Source of the DNA: Antilocapra americana
Taxonomy: Eukaryota > Chordata > Mammalia > Artiodactyla > Antilocapridae
NCBI GenBank assembly: GCA_007570785.1
Contig: ML664183.1
Location: 21,388,175 to 21,452,174, forward strand
DNA length: 64,000 bases
Direction: 5' to 3'
Under the pieces are notes generated by a model, which saw nothing but the letters and a program-made list of their open reading frames with translations, did no database searches and was not told where the DNA came from. The position numbers were made by a program, and so were the translations under genes. Shown piece by piece: positions 1-11,851 of this stretch (position 1 is the stretch's first letter; the number at the start of each line of letters is the position of its first letter).

Positions 1-251
1 TGTTTTTTGGAGTTTGCTCGGCCTTTAAAAGTTCTTTTGGTATATTTGTTGGGGAGAGAGTGTTCTCCCTGTCTTATTCCTACGCCATCTTAGTTTCTCC
101 CCCGCAAGGGGGCATTCTGATGGCTCCCAGCATTACCAGAGGGGGGCGGGGCTCGTCCAGGATGCCCCATAAAGAAAGTGAGCCTTGCAATTTCTTTCTT
201 AGTCTCGTGACCTTGTCATCCGAGTAAGGGGGCATCCTGAAGGCTCCCAGC
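1..251. other. Unclassified GC-richer sequence with a spaced direct repeat
   Basis: This stretch is richer in G and C than the rest of the window and stops where a BovB LINE begins. A 27-base segment starting aagggggcat at 106-132 recurs with a few changes at 226-252, a spacing of 120 bases. The second copy ends at the BovB junction. It could be the edge of an LTR or another unrecognised repeat that continues beyond the window. I could not assign a family, and there is no open frame of note. Confidence 0.4.
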
Positions 252-1255
252 AATCTGACCTGTCTCTTGAGAAACCTGTATGCAGGTCAGGAAACAACAG
301 TTAGAACTGGACATGGAACAACGGACTGGCTCCAAATAGGAAAAGGAGTACGTCAAGGCTGTATATTGTCACCCTGCTTATTTAAGTTATATGCAAAGTA
401 CATCATGAGAAACGCTGGGCTGGAAAAAGCACAAGCTGGAATCAAGATTGTCTGTAGAAATACCAATAACTTCAGATATGCAGACGACACCACCCTTAAA
501 GCAGAAACTGAAGAGGAACTAAGAAGCCTCTTGATGAAAGTGAAAGAGAGTGAAAATGTTGGCTTAAAGCTCAACATTAAGAAAACTAAGATCATGGCAT
601 CTGGTCCCATTACTTCATGGGAAATAGATGGGGAAACAGTAGAAACAGTGTCAGACTTTATTTTGAGGGGCTCCAAAAATCACTGCAGATGGTGATTGCA
701 GCCATGAAATTAAAAGACGCTTACTCCTTGGAAGGAAAATTATGGCCAACCTAGATAGAATTTTGAAAAGCAGAGACTTCTTTGTCAACAAAGGTCTGTC
801 TAATCAAGGCTACGGTTTTTCCAGTAGTCATGTATGGATGTGAGAGTTGGACAGTGAAAAAGGCTGAGCGCCGAAGAATTGATGCTTTTGAAGTGTGGTG
901 TTGGAGAAGACTCTTGAGATTCCCTTGGACTGCAAGGAGATCCAACCAGTCCATCCTAAAGGAGATCAGTCCTGGGTGTTCACTGTAAGGACTCATGTTG
1001 AAGCTGAAACTCCAGTACTTTGGCCACCTCATGCGAAGAGCTGACTCACTGGAAAAGACCCTGATGCTGGGAAGGGTTGGGGGCAAGAGGAGAAGGGGAA
1101 GACAGAGGATGAGATGGCTGGATGGCATCACCGACTTGATGGCCTTGGGTTTGGGTAGACTCCGGGAGTTGGTGCTGGACAGGGAGGCCTAGCGTGCTGC
1201 GATTCATCCGGTCACAAAGAGTCAGACATGACTGAGTGACTGAACTGAATGAACC
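252..1255 (+). mobile_element. BovB (RTE-type) LINE, 5'-truncated 3' portion
   Basis: A sense-strand 3' portion of the ruminant LINE BovB. It enters in the reverse transcriptase domain and runs to the element's 3' end, which finishes with the characteristic tgactgagtgactgaactgaa tail. Coding remnants lie in several frames: RT at 267-695 with an intact YADD catalytic motif, then the post-RT region at 782-988 and 995-1192. The frame shifts and stops between these blocks show the copy is dead. The left end is a typical 5' truncation joined to unclassified sequence. No target-site duplication was found. Confidence 0.93.
267..695 (+). pseudogene. BovB reverse transcriptase remnant with intact YADD
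   Basis: A stop-free fragment of the BovB ORF covering the central and C-terminal part of the RT domain. In order it shows the VRQGCILSPCLF block (RT motif 4 region), FRYADDT (catalytic aspartates, about residues 69-75 of the fragment) and the KLNIKKTKIM block that follows. The enzyme copied LINE RNA at a nicked target. Here the endonuclease and N-terminal RT are missing. The frame is lost near base 690, where the BovB sequence continues in another frame. It is a transposon relic, not a host gene. Confidence 0.85.
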
Positions 1256-2181
1256 TGTTATTTTTTGATTGAATAACCTAAGTATTTTTTCCTCTTTTCT
1301 ACTCTCTCCCCCATTTTTTAATCTCATCAATTACTTCAGACTGACTTGACAGTAGAAAACAAAAACTCCCTCAGTGTGTATATCTATTAGATGATGGGAG
1401 CATTCTATTAACAAAATAAGATGTGTGACTTTGGCATTACTAAGAAAGGCTTTATGCAAATTAGCAGCAGTCTCAGTCTTCTCAAAGAATTTCATACCTA
1501 AATTTATTTCAGCAAGAAAATCAAGCATCATTCTCATATTTATCTTGCAATTATAATATTTTATATTATATTTAGAATTATTATATAATCTTCCATCAAT
1601 ACAGCAGGCTTTCTGAGGTCCTAGCCTGAGTTCCTCATTATCCTCTATCTGCCTGATAAAGAGTAGTGCTTCAATTAATATTTGTTGTATGATTGAATGA
1701 ACAAATCTTCTAAAGAGGCACAACATTTAATAAGACATATATAATCAATTGTATATGGATTCCTTAATTGAGCAATATAAGGTTTTGGCAATTTTTCCCC
1801 TTATGAATAACTTTCAATGTGTTACTGTCAGAATTATGAATTAGCAACACTATTGGCAAGATTGATAGATGATATATTAACTTTCTTTGGAGTGGCATTC
1901 CATTTTCTGTAGTATTTTATTTTCAAACTATAGGTCTGCCTTATCAATTCACAATTTAATGTTTATTTTTGATACATAAAATTATTTCAAAATCACATTT
2001 ATGAGCATTTGAAAAATATAATGAAGAGTTACAGTGATGAGCTGTATTATCCTACCACTTCAATCTTCCTGATAGATTTCTACTTGTCATTTTGCAAATG
2101 TTTTCTGGAAGATATTCTGTTGAGCATAAACAAGTCATCTATTTCAAATGAGTCATTGTGTAACTTTGCAGTTACTTTTAA
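1256..2181. other. AT-rich intergenic sequence, nothing recognised
   Basis: Unique-looking AT-rich DNA between a BovB 3' end and an L1 3' end. Short open frames are present but show no recognisable motif. No SINE body or RNA gene was seen. Confidence 0.5.
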
Positions 2182-2431
2182 AACTCGTGGACTTTGGGGA
2201 TGAGGGTAAGGGATGATATGGGAGAAGGACATTGAAACAAGTTAATTATCATATGTCTAATCAATCGCCAGCCCAGGATTGATGCTCGGGGCTGGTGCAG
2301 CGAGATTTCCCAGGGGGGAGGGAGGAGGGAGCGGAGTTCTGGAGGGGAAGCATATGTAAACCCATGGTGATATCATGACATTGTATGGCAAAAACAATAA
2401 ATAAATAAATCAATAAATAATAATCACCAAA
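2182..2431 (+). mobile_element. Ruminant L1 3' end, variant with gcagcgag block
   Basis: The 3' UTR of a ruminant L1, from the purine-rich gggatgatatgggagaa segment to an (AATA)n-like tail at 2396-2430. It shares special features with the L1 at 38178-38532: atgtctaatcaatcgcc, ctggtgcagcgagatttccc and ggtgatatcatgac. These differ from the other L1 ends in the window, so the two belong to one sub-lineage. The copy is heavily 5'-truncated. I found no clear target-site duplication. Confidence 0.85.
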
Positions 2432-2576
2432 TTCAAATAAGAAATTAATCTCTACATTCCAAGGTAAACGCAATAAGAATGATACAACTTCTGACAGTTG
2501 TAAGAAATTGGGTGGCTTATAATGTGTTTGCATAAATATTCTCCCTCCTGATCTTCACCATGGCCCTTTGTATATG

Positions 2577-2702
2577 TGTACGTGTGCTCAGTTGTGTCCG
2601 ACTCTCTGACCCCATGGACTGTAGCCCTCCAAGTTCCTCTATACTTGGAAATTTCCAGGCAAGAATACTAGAGTGGGTTGTCATTTCCTTCCCCACCAAG
2701 AC
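2577..2702 (-). mobile_element. Bov-A-type SINE fragment, antisense
   Basis: Reads as the reverse complement of a Bov-A unit: gtgctcagttgtgtccgact, then ccatggactgtagcc, then ggcaagaatactagagtggg, ending at the ccttccccacc edge. The tRNA-like half of a Bov-tA is absent, so this is either a Bov-A monomer or a 5'-truncated Bov-tA. Confidence 0.85.
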
Positions 2703-2714
2703 ACTTTGAAGGAT

Positions 2715-2830
2715 ATAAATTATTCCCATCGTCATGGTCAAAGAAACTAAGGCAAAGATAGGTTATATGATATTCTATGATCACAGTAATTTTCACAACT
2801 GGGAAGTAAACCAGGTCTTCTGAACTTAAA
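2715..2830 (+). repeat. Possible MIR SINE fragment
   Basis: The segment tcaaagaaactaaggcaaag followed by an aactgggaagtaaaccaggtc block resembles the core and 3' part of the old mammalian SINE MIR. Divergence is high and the assignment rests on pattern recognition only. The Bov-A unit just upstream may have inserted into it. Confidence 0.4.
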
Positions 2831-3152
2831 ATCACTTTTCTTTTTTTCATACTACTCTTACTTGATATTGACAAATTATTGTTCCCTTCCATGATTATTC
2901 TGAAACTATTTTATTTACTGGGTTAAAGAAAAATAAATACTCTTTGTTCTTTAATTAAGTAGGAACAAATTAGGTCAGCATATATGTCTAAAATAGGTCC
3001 CTTGAAGTATGGTTTCAAAGACCAGGTAACACAATAAGTGTAGGTTTCCAGTCCCTACAATGAGTTTATGAAATTAGGATAACAAGGATATTCTTACACA
3101 CACGGAAAGTTTTCTGCCTCACAGTAGTTGGTCACAAATGGATTGTGTTGTT

Positions 3153-3356
3153 GGAGTTAGTTGCTCAGTCATGTCTGACTCTTCATGAAACTGTGGACTA
3201 TAGCCGGCCAGGCTCCTTGTCCATGGGATTCTCCAGGCAAAAATACTGGAGTGGGTTGCCATTCCCTTCTCCAAGGGATCTTCCTGACCCAGGGATTGAA
3301 CTCAGGTCTCCTGCATTACAGGCAGATTCTTTACCATCTGAGCCACCAGGGAAGTA
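3153..3356 (-). mobile_element. Bov-tA SINE, antisense, near full length
   Basis: The antisense order is complete. The Bov-A half comes first (gttgctcagtcatgtctgac, ccatgggattctccaggcaa). The tRNA-Glu-like half follows, with the internal promoter region (agggattgaactcaggtctc, gcattacaggcagattcttt) and gagccaccagggaag as the 5' end of the element. Flanking ggattgtg and ggattctg at about 3142 and 3361 could be a degenerate target-site duplication. Confidence 0.92.
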
Positions 3357-3359
3357 AAA

Positions 3360-5900
3360 CGGATTCTGTCTGTGCTAAATTATTATAACCCTCTCAATTT
3401 TCCAGGGCAGATACTCAATCTAAGTGCAAGCAACCTTGCCCACCTACTTCAACATGCTTTACAAATACTATCATTTCTATGTATACCACAGTCTCCAAGT
3501 GGGTGAGAATTACTGTTATCTATTCCTACCTTTTAAGAGACACTGACACAGACATAAAGATGCAACTTTAGGAAATCCCCATTGTGTTTGATTGTACAGC
3601 CTTCGATTTTTTTTTTTTTTTGCAGCTATCACAGTAACTCTTAAACATGTCCTGTGCTTTGTAGTTTCAGAAAGCATTTATTGTATCTTGTCTCATTTAT
3701 TTTCCCTAGTTCAAAAAGGCTTAAGATGTTGTCCAGCGTCATTCTGTAGCATGCAAATTAGGAAGAACAATCCAAGTCTTAGGAGAGGGAATACAGCACC
3801 ATGTTAAAGATCACTCTGCCTTCACACTCAACTTTAACTGTATATCATTAATTACCCACAAAAAGCTGACTAATTGCAAATATGTATTAATTGAAGGTTT
3901 TAATGAATTTGGTGACAGTAGTAATTTTATATAAATTATTTTATGTTGCTTTCTGGCCAAGACATCTCTCCTTTTCTTATCTCCACCAAGTGCTAAGAAC
4001 AGCATGTATGAAATAGAAAAACGATTATTCTTGAGGAATGGATTAGAAAGATTCAAGTTCATTGCCCACAATCTGACACATGAAAAGAAGAGTAAAAGAG
4101 AAAAGAAGGTATCACACTGTACTAGCTCTGAAAAATAGGGCTGATATAGGAATTCATCAGCATCAAGCCAACTGCCAGCTTGTGACTTAACAAACCCACT
4201 TGCTTCCCTTAATTAGTATCCTTTTCCTGCTAAGGAAATCTTGATAAAAATCCTTTACAAAGCTAGTCTCTTTTAAGCTCATGTACCATAGGTAAGCAAC
4301 ATTAATTGGATATTTAATTATGGATTCTCTGTGCAAGCTTCATCACTGAACAATTATTATTATATTGTAGCACTCTTACTTTTAAATTGACTCTATAATA
4401 ACTCTGAAAGCTGTGTAAAGTAAAATTAAATCCTTATCCATAGACAATTACTTTAGCATTTGTTCCTGTGTCCAGGAATTACCAAGATTAGGTTGATATT
4501 ACTCATTATGAATGTAAATTATAAGATCCATTTACTTTCATTCTTATTTCTATGTGTTTTGAATCCAAAAATCAAAATTAAGAAAAAGACAATCAAAATA
4601 TGATTTTAGCAGCAAGAATGGCAAATTATTTTTAGATAATCAATTTGCCCCTAATAAATCAACTTGTGATTTGATATTTATGGTACTTAAAAGTTTGTGA
4701 GTTTTAAAAGTTGGAATGGAAAATATTCCATTCCATTATCTGTTATTTCCAGTTTCTGTTCTAATGGGTTGTATGCCCATTACTAAGGACACAGATTTTT
4801 GTCTTCATATAAACTTATATATCACTTCGTATATCTCCAAGTTTAAAAATAAATGCAAAAAATACAGGGCATGTGAGAATCATAAACTAGTGGTGTGGAT
4901 ATATGGAGAGATTATATTAATAGTAACATATTTTTGAAAGGGTTGCTACAAAGTCTGGAAATGTAGGAAAAGATTTTTGAAGTCTCCTCATAATTACTTT
5001 TGGGATATGCTAAACACATAGTCAATTCAGTAAAAATCAGAGTGATAAAACTCTTAGGTAACATATCACAGATGTGTACACAGAGATAGATGAAATTCTG
5101 CATTAATGCACTATGTTAGATGTAACTTCTGTGAGTACACAAAGCTATGCGTTGGTGCCAAGGGACAATACATCAACAGGATCTTTTACTGTGAGCGATT
5201 CATTAGCTATATCTGCCCATGTTCCCAGACATTAAAAACACATTATGTAATGGATTTTATAAGAATTTGGTTGCTTAAAATACAACCTTCAACTGCATTA
5301 GCATTATTAAAATTGAATCAGATTCTAAAAGTCACTAGAGCATCCACATCTGCCACCATCACTTTTTCTCCTAAGAAACCTTTGCTTGCTCCAGATTATG
5401 CATACTGTACAACAAACTCTTTCACCTTGGCAGCTTTATCTAAGCTTTACTCACATATTAACTTCCTGCACTTATATTTTATTATTTTCCTTCATCTCTC
5501 CAACATTCACTCCTCAGGATCATAGACTACTTACCACATAATTCCTCTTCATTATCACCTCTATAATTAGGCTCATATTATTTAATGCCACTTAGAATTA
5601 AAATTAAGATGAATTAAGTTATTCTTGTACCTCACACTCCCAAAGATATGGAGCTACTTCTTTTATGTTCTCAGAGCATTTATAACAGGTTAGACAAAAA
5701 AATCTGTATTTTATAAATATATTCACAGAGGTCTACAGCCATCATCACAATCAATTTTATACTATTTTCTTCATTTCCAAAGAAAATTCATACTCATTAG
5801 CAGTCATTCCTAATTCTCCCTCACGTCTTTCATTTCAAGGTAACCTCAAACATACTTTCTGTCTCTACAGACTTGCCTGTTAACCACATAGCACCTAAGT
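3360..5900. other. AT-rich intergenic sequence, nothing firm
   Basis: About 2.5 kb of AT-rich DNA. A poly-T run lies at 3608-3621. Open frames at 3592-3807, 4716-4937 and 5106-5525 have no recognisable domain and a composition typical of chance frames. No young repeat was seen. Confidence 0.45.
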
Positions 5901-5914
5901 GGACTCATACACTG

Positions 5915-6297
5915 TGTGGGCTTTTATGACTGGCTTCTTTCACTTAGCATAATGTTTTAAAGATTATTCATATTGTAGAGTAAATATTCATATATTTATT
6001 GCTATATTATCCTACCTTGTGTGGGTTTAGCACATTACATCTATTTTTAGTTGATAGACATTTGACTTGTTTCCATTTGAGGTTATTATGAATAATCATA
6101 ATGTGAAAAAGTTGTGTAGTTATATGGCTTCCTTTCCCTTGGGTGTATATCTGAATGGAGTCACTAAATCCTATGATAACTCTAAGTGTAAAATTTTTAG
6201 TAACAGTCAAAATGTTTTCTAGAGTGTATGCCTCATTTTGCATTCCTAATATATATAGTTCTAAGTTCGTCACATCCTCACAAATATTGCTTTCAAT
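5915..6297 (-). mobile_element. Old L1 ORF2 C-terminal/3' region, antisense (part 1)
   Basis: Antisense L1 recognised from ctggcttctttcacttagca, the ttgatagacatttgacttgt block and the gggtgtatatctgaatggag block. These are the standard order of the ORF2 C-terminal region read backwards. It is diverged. The L1 sequence resumes at 6420 after a younger L1 end that sits between the two parts. Confidence 0.8.
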
Positions 6298-6419
6298 CTT
6301 TTAATTTTTTAAATTAATTAATTAATTATTTTTTAAAAATTTTCTTTACATTATTGTGTTAGTTTTGCCATACATTGACATGAATCTGCCATGGGTATAC
6401 ATACGTTCCCCTTCCAGAA
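6298..6419 (-). mobile_element. Younger L1 3' terminus inserted in the older L1, antisense
   Basis: A short L1 3' end in antisense: an A/T-rich tail, then ttctttacattattgtgtta, a ttgccatacattgacatgaa block and ccatgggtatacat. The same terminus occurs at 13383, 29546, 54660 and 62256. It separates two parts of an older antisense L1 that are otherwise contiguous. The insertion is only about 120 bases, an extreme 5' truncation. Confidence 0.8.
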
Positions 6420-6785
6420 GATTATAGCATTCCTAGTGCATATGAAGATATATCTTCTTGTGGTTTTTATTTGCCATTTGTAAAGCTAATTATGAGAATA
6501 CTACTATGAGGTTTTTAGTCATTTTGTATCCTTTCTTAATCATTTTATTTACTCTCCTGTGGAGAAACGGTTACTTTTCCTTTGTATATTTTAATAGACC
6601 TGTTTTTATTTGTCTTTTTGAGCTTCAAGAGTTCTTTACATATACTTAGCATACAGGTCTTTGTATACACATGATTTGCAAATATTTTCTCCAATTTGTG
6701 TTGCATTTCCACTTTGTTCATGATATCCTTTAAAACACAAATGTTTTAATTTTGATGAAGAATGATTTAGCTATTTTTTTGTTCA
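6420..6785 (-). mobile_element. Old L1 ORF2 region, antisense (part 2)
   Basis: Continues the L1 of 5915-6297. It starts with attatagcattcctagtgc, then the ttctttacatatacttagca block, the atgatttgcaaatattttct block and ttttaattttgatgaagaat. This is the usual antisense L1 order running upstream in ORF2. Many substitutions and stops leave no coding capacity. Confidence 0.78.
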
Positions 6786-6832
6786 TGTTTTCTGTTGGAT
6801 TATTGCAGCCTATGGTAGTTCTTTGTTGTTTT

Positions 6833-7138
6833 TAGGAGGCTGCATACTGTTTTCTGTAATGGCTATACAAATTTATATTCATACCAACAATGCACAATAA
6901 GTTCCTTTACTCCATATCATGGACAACATTTGATGTATCTTATCTTTCTCATAATAGTCATTTTAACAGGTGTGAAGTGACACCTCATCATGGATTTGAT
7001 TTGCATTCCTCTAATGACTAATGATGCTGAGAACATTTTTACATACCTGTTGACCATTTGTACATTGTCCTTAGAAAAATGTCTCTTGAGGTACTCTGCC
7101 AATTTTTAATCTGAGTGTTTGGGCCTTTTTGATTTTGT
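6833..7138 (-). mobile_element. Second old L1 ORF2 segment, antisense
   Basis: This covers an ORF2 C-terminal region that the preceding L1 has already passed, so it is a separate copy. Landmarks are ataccaacaatgcacaataa, attttaacaggtgtgaagtg and tttgatttgcattcctctaa. On the minus strand a 61-codon frame (6917-7102) reads like the L1 ORF2 C-terminal segment, with KRHFSKDNVQM and MRCHFTPVKM. It is degraded. Confidence 0.8.
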
Positions 7139-7186
7139 GTACTCTGCCAATTTTTAATTTGAGTGTTTGGACCTTTTTGGTTTTGT
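7091..7186. repeat. 48-bp tandem duplication
   Basis: Two adjacent 48-base units, 7091-7138 and 7139-7186, both start gtactctgccaatttttaat and end in a ttttg-rich block. They differ at only a few positions. The duplication lies at the edge of the antisense L1 segment and probably arose by local slippage or a small tandem duplication. Confidence 0.85.
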
Positions 7187-7189
7187 ATA

Positions 7190-8973
7190 CTTTTTTGTTT
7201 GGGTTTATTTCACTATTGAGTTGTATGTTTGATCTTACTTGGCTCAATTTATCATAGGGAAAGCTATGTTCCTCTCTGGAAGCTCAAGAGAAAAATCTGT
7301 TAAATTGTTATTCCTCACTTTGGCAAGTTTTCTGTATTCTTTGGCTCAGAGTACATTTTCAATATCAGCAACACAAAGTGAAATTTTGTATCTTATCATT
7401 CTGACATTTTCTTCACTCTCTCTATTAAGTCCTTTTGTGGTTACATTGGACCCACTTAGTTACTTGCTTACTTCAGATACTCTAGAAATTCGGTTGTGTT
7501 TCTAGATTGAATTTGCTTTTCCAACTTGTTGAAACATGAGGGATATTTGCCCTGGATTCTACATTTTATCTAAAGATTTGATAGTGCTGTAATTAAACTA
7601 TGCCTGGCATAAAGTTCCTCAGGTAGATAATGTAAATATAAGTAAAAATTTTACAAGAGTTTGTTAATATTTTTTCAAATGTCCAGAGTTCCTTATGTCT
7701 TGTAACTTCTGGATTTTAAGGTTGCTTTAGTGAACATTGTCAAATTAATCATTATTTAAAATATTTTTCTTTCCTACATTAAATTAGAATTAGTTGGCTA
7801 TGACTCTACATTTTGCTATTTTTCAGTCTTGCACAAATTAGGGCATTCACGGATTTTTTCCATGCTTTGATTAAGCCACTTTATTGAATGTGACTTCTGT
7901 GGAAAAAAAAAAAAAAAAAGCTTAAGGTTCTTAATTAAATTCTACTATCTCAACATGTATAATTCATAATGAGTCAGGGTTTGTGTTATGTAATCACTAT
8001 CATCATATCCTCATCAAGATCCTTGTCATCATCATTATTATTACCTCTAGCCAGTATAAATGGTAACTTTTTAATTTAGAAATATGTGGCATGACTTATG
8101 CTGTATTTATTCCATAAATTGTTTCATTTAACCCTTACAAAAGTCATAGTAGGTCAGTACTATTTTATATTAGTTTAATCCTTAACAAAATCAAAGCTCA
8201 GAAATGTTTAATGATTTACTCCTGGTAGGGTAGAATGTGAAAATATATGCTTTTCATCCAATGATAAATTAGATAATTAGATATCAAGTGTTACTGGGAA
8301 AACTGCCAGCATATGACTATAGAGTAGGTAAAAGTATTGTAGTGAGTACCATGAATTTGAAATATAAAGTCAATATATTTTAATATCCTATAAATCTTGT
8401 TATTTCATGACTCAACATTCTTTGTATCAATGCCACTCATCATTTTATAGAAAAAATAACTACAAATTAGGATAAAGGCATCACTGCTCAGGTTGAGACT
8501 CATGTCCGATGTTTTGAATCTTATTCAAGAGCACAATCACGAGAGCCATGTTTCTCTGAGAATAAAATAATTTAAATTCCAATGAGTTGTCTTACCCAGA
8601 AAAGAGAGAAGCACAGAAGTCTAAGTAAAACACTTTACTATCAGCCCTGGAATACAGAAGGCAAAGGGTATGGCATAAAGGGATCTTCTATTCCACAGTG
8701 ACAAGAAAAATCTTTCTGAGCAGCAGGTAGTTTAGCCAAAAGGGAATATTCAACAGGGATAAAACCAGGGTGAAAATTCTGCCTATGTTTCTGAGAATAA
8801 TCTGTGATCTACTGAACCAGGCCAAGGTCTATAGTTTTTGGAGTTTGAAGATTAATAACTCACATGAGTGAAAAAGGTGAAAATAAAATATTTAAATCTC
8901 TAATTTTCTAGAATGTTCTACCACCATATGAGGTGATTATGGCAGAGGATAAATGTGGTATCATTCTATCCCT
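7190..8973. other. AT-rich intergenic sequence with one possible MIR
   Basis: Mostly unrecognised AT-rich DNA. A 17-base A-run occurs at 7903-7919. The stretch at about 8110-8225 (catttaacccttacaaaagt, then aatcaaagctcagaaatgtt) resembles a MIR SINE. No gene was seen. Confidence 0.4.
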
Positions 8974-9122
8974 GGATCAGGAAGATCTCCTGGAGAAGGG
9001 CACAGCAACCCACTCCACAATGCTTACTTGGAGAGTTCTGTGGACAAAGGAGCCTGGTAGGCTACAGTCCATAGTGTTGCAAAGAGTTGAATACAATTTA
9101 AGTGACTTAGCACACATGCATA
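8974..9122 (+). mobile_element. Bov-tA SINE, 5'-truncated
   Basis: Sense copy from ggatcaggaagatctcctgg through gagaagggcacagcaaccca and aggagcctggtaggctacag to gacttagcacac. The tRNA-like 5' part is missing, so it would lack most of the polymerase III promoter. Confidence 0.88.
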
Positions 9123-9656
9123 AATGTGTTTTTAGGCTAAGAAAAAGATTGATAGAATACTAAGTCTTTTCCCTTTTAGCTTGAATGTGGTATTGATAAA
9201 AATCCATATCCTCATATGCATACTGTGGGGTGCAAAAGGTTTCTGTGTATTATTAGTCACTAGATTAATTGCTATCAGTTTGCCTCTTAATACAGGAATA
9301 AAGAAGCAAACTGACACCAATTCCAAAGTAAGTAGAAATTAAAAGCAAATGGCATGACTTGATTGAGAAGAATAGGATCAGCAGAGCCAGCTGAAGGCCA
9401 GGCAGAGAAACTTGTCCAGATTTACAGGATGAAAGCTAGAAATTAATTAAGCAGAGACAGCACAGTTGATACTATACCTTTTCAGTACCTAATCTATGAA
9501 TATAGGAAAGCTGTTGAATAAAGACAAGTCCACACTTTAGTTAGAGATCAGCACAAATATAGACAGAAACCCCTATTTTCCTTGCTCAGGTTGCAATATG
9601 AGCATCCCTTGGGTCCCCTTGGGTGAGGGGAAACAGTTATTGATACAGCATAAGTA
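9123..9656. other. AT-rich intergenic sequence, nothing recognised
   Basis: Unrecognised sequence between a Bov-tA SINE and a BovB end. No repeat or motif stood out. Confidence 0.4.
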
Positions 9657-10590
9657 AGACTGATTCAAAATTGGGAAAGGAGTATGTCAAGGCTGTATAT
9701 TATCATCCTGCTTACTTAACTTATATTTAAAGAACATCATGCGAAATACCAGTCTGGATTAAGCACCAGCTGGAATCAAGATTTCCAGGAGAAATATCAA
9801 TAACCTCAGGTATACAGATTACACCACTCTTACATGAGAAAGAAAGAGGAACTAAAAAAGCTTCTTGATGAAAGTGAAAGAGGAAAGTTAAGAAGGTGGC
9901 TTAAACCTCAACATCCAAAAATCTAAGATCATGGCATCTGGTCCCATCACTTCATGGCAAAATAGATATGGAAAAAATGGAAGCACTGATATACTTAATT
10001 TTCCTGGGTTCCAACATCACTGCAGATGGGGACTGAAGCCATGAAATTAAAAGATGTTTGCTCTTTGGAAGAAAAGTTACGATGAACCTCACAGCATATT
10101 AAAAAGCAGAAATATCATTTTGCTGACAAAGGTCCAAATAGTCAAAGCTATTGTTTTACCAGTGGTCATGTTGGGGTGTGAAAGCTGGACCATAAAGAAG
10201 GGTGAGTGCCAAACAATTTATACTTTCAATCTGTGATACTGTAGAATACTCTGGAGAGTCCCTTGGATAGCAAGGACATCAAACCAGTCAATACCAAAGG
10301 AAATCAACTGAATATTCATTGGAAGGACTGATGCTGAAGCTGAAGTTCCAATTGTTTGACCACCTGATGCAAAGAGCCTACCCATTGGAAAAGACCCTGA
10401 ATCTGGGAACCACTGAAGGCAGGAGGAGAACGGGGTGATTGAGATGAGATGGTTGGATGGCATTACCAACTCAATGGACATGAGTCTGAGCAAACTTTGG
10501 GAGATAGTGAAGGACAGGGAAACTGGTGTGCTGCAGTCCATGGGGTGACGAAGAGTCGAACATGACTGAGTAACTGAAGTGCTCAACACC
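9657..10590 (+). mobile_element. BovB LINE 3' portion, diverged
   Basis: A sense BovB fragment starting just upstream of the gtcaaggctgtatattatca block in the RT and running to the 3' end near gaacatgactgagtaactga. The YADD region reads YTDY in the nearest frame, so the catalytic motif is lost. Small insertions and deletions break the frame repeatedly. An (acaac)n-like stretch follows at about 10609-10620. Confidence 0.9.
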
Positions 10591-10620
10591 TCAATGCAAG
10601 TGAGGAGCACAACAACAACA

Positions 10621-11851
10621 AGGTGAGTCTAGGATGTGTGCATATTGGGGAAGAGGATTATTATGGTGGAGGTGATTGAATGGAGAAACCAAAAGACCAT
10701 TTTCAACTAGTGAAGACTGAGATAATTTAAATGGATAAGTTTACTTACTACATTTTTTTGTTTATATTTACTTTTACAAGGTTTATCAAAGCTGAGGTCA
10801 TTATAGATAAGCTCAGTTATAGAAAACAGAAAAGTTTTTTTTTTTTTCATATCTGTATCACTGTAGAATCTAACTCCCTGCTGCATGAGACACAATTCTT
10901 GTAATACATTGTGTATCAGTAGAATCTTCCTTGGATTCTTTTCAGTTTTATTACAGCCTTAAGTTTTACTGCACTTTTGTTTATACTCTTCAATATTTCT
11001 CCACTACCAGAGAAGAATGACAATGACAATAAAAGTATTTCAAAAGGAAAAAAAAAAACCAAAACTGAACATCTATCCAAGCAACAAAACATTGAGTTAA
11101 AACAATGAAAGAAGCTGTCTTAGCTTTGTTTTTAGCTATTGACAAAAATAAAAGAGAATAAAGAAAGGGAAAAAAAGAGAGAGAAAGGCAGAAAAAAAAA
11201 AAAAAAACTAAGTCAGACAACTGGGCAATGTCTTTTCAACTTACAAAACCCTGAAGAAATTTACGGTGTGATTTCTTTTTAATGCTGTGCTTCACTTTTT
11301 TCTTTGCTGAGAAATTCTATCAACCACTATTCAACACAAATTTAAATATATAACCTTGATGGTAAATAGTTATAAATTGAGTACTTTGCTGTTAAACAGA
11401 ACTTTGTTTTCATTTTATTGTTAAGAATTATTTTTCCTATTCTAAAGACTAGATTTTCAAAAAATGGCTATCCATGAAGCAAACAGAATATATAAGATGC
11501 CAATAGCAGCATCATTCATCAGCTTTTCTAAGGTTCAGATTTACCTCATCCAGCGGCTACTTTACATTCATATGGATGAGACTAAAAATGTCAGCAAGCA
11601 TTGGCACCTGAAGATTCGTTATAAAACAATGGCTAAACAAAGTGACTCTGTTGGTGTAATGCCTGACCTCTGCCTTTTAATAAGTGTAATATGTGCTTCA
11701 GTTTTCATAGCTCTTGAATTAAACAGACATTCTGAATAAATAACAGAATGCCAATTCATTAGTTTACCTTGAGAAATATCCATGTCACCCATGTTACTGC
11801 TGGTTACCCAGTTCTCTCTCAGTACTAACTATAAAGCACTGCCCTTTATAA
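10621..11851. other. Intergenic sequence with A-rich tracts
   Basis: Holds a poly-T run at 10835-10848, an A-run at 11048-11058 and an A/G-rich simple tract at about 11160-11210. A 91-codon open frame at 11464-11739 was inspected. It has no recognisable domain, no splice or promoter context, and is probably chance. Confidence 0.45.

Noticed and set aside
5106..5525. A 139-codon open frame as a possible gene
   Set aside because: Composition and lack of motifs suggest chance. The surrounding DNA is ordinary AT-rich intergenic sequence.
11464..11739. A 91-codon open frame starting with ATG
   Set aside because: No family resemblance, no upstream signal, no conserved motif.
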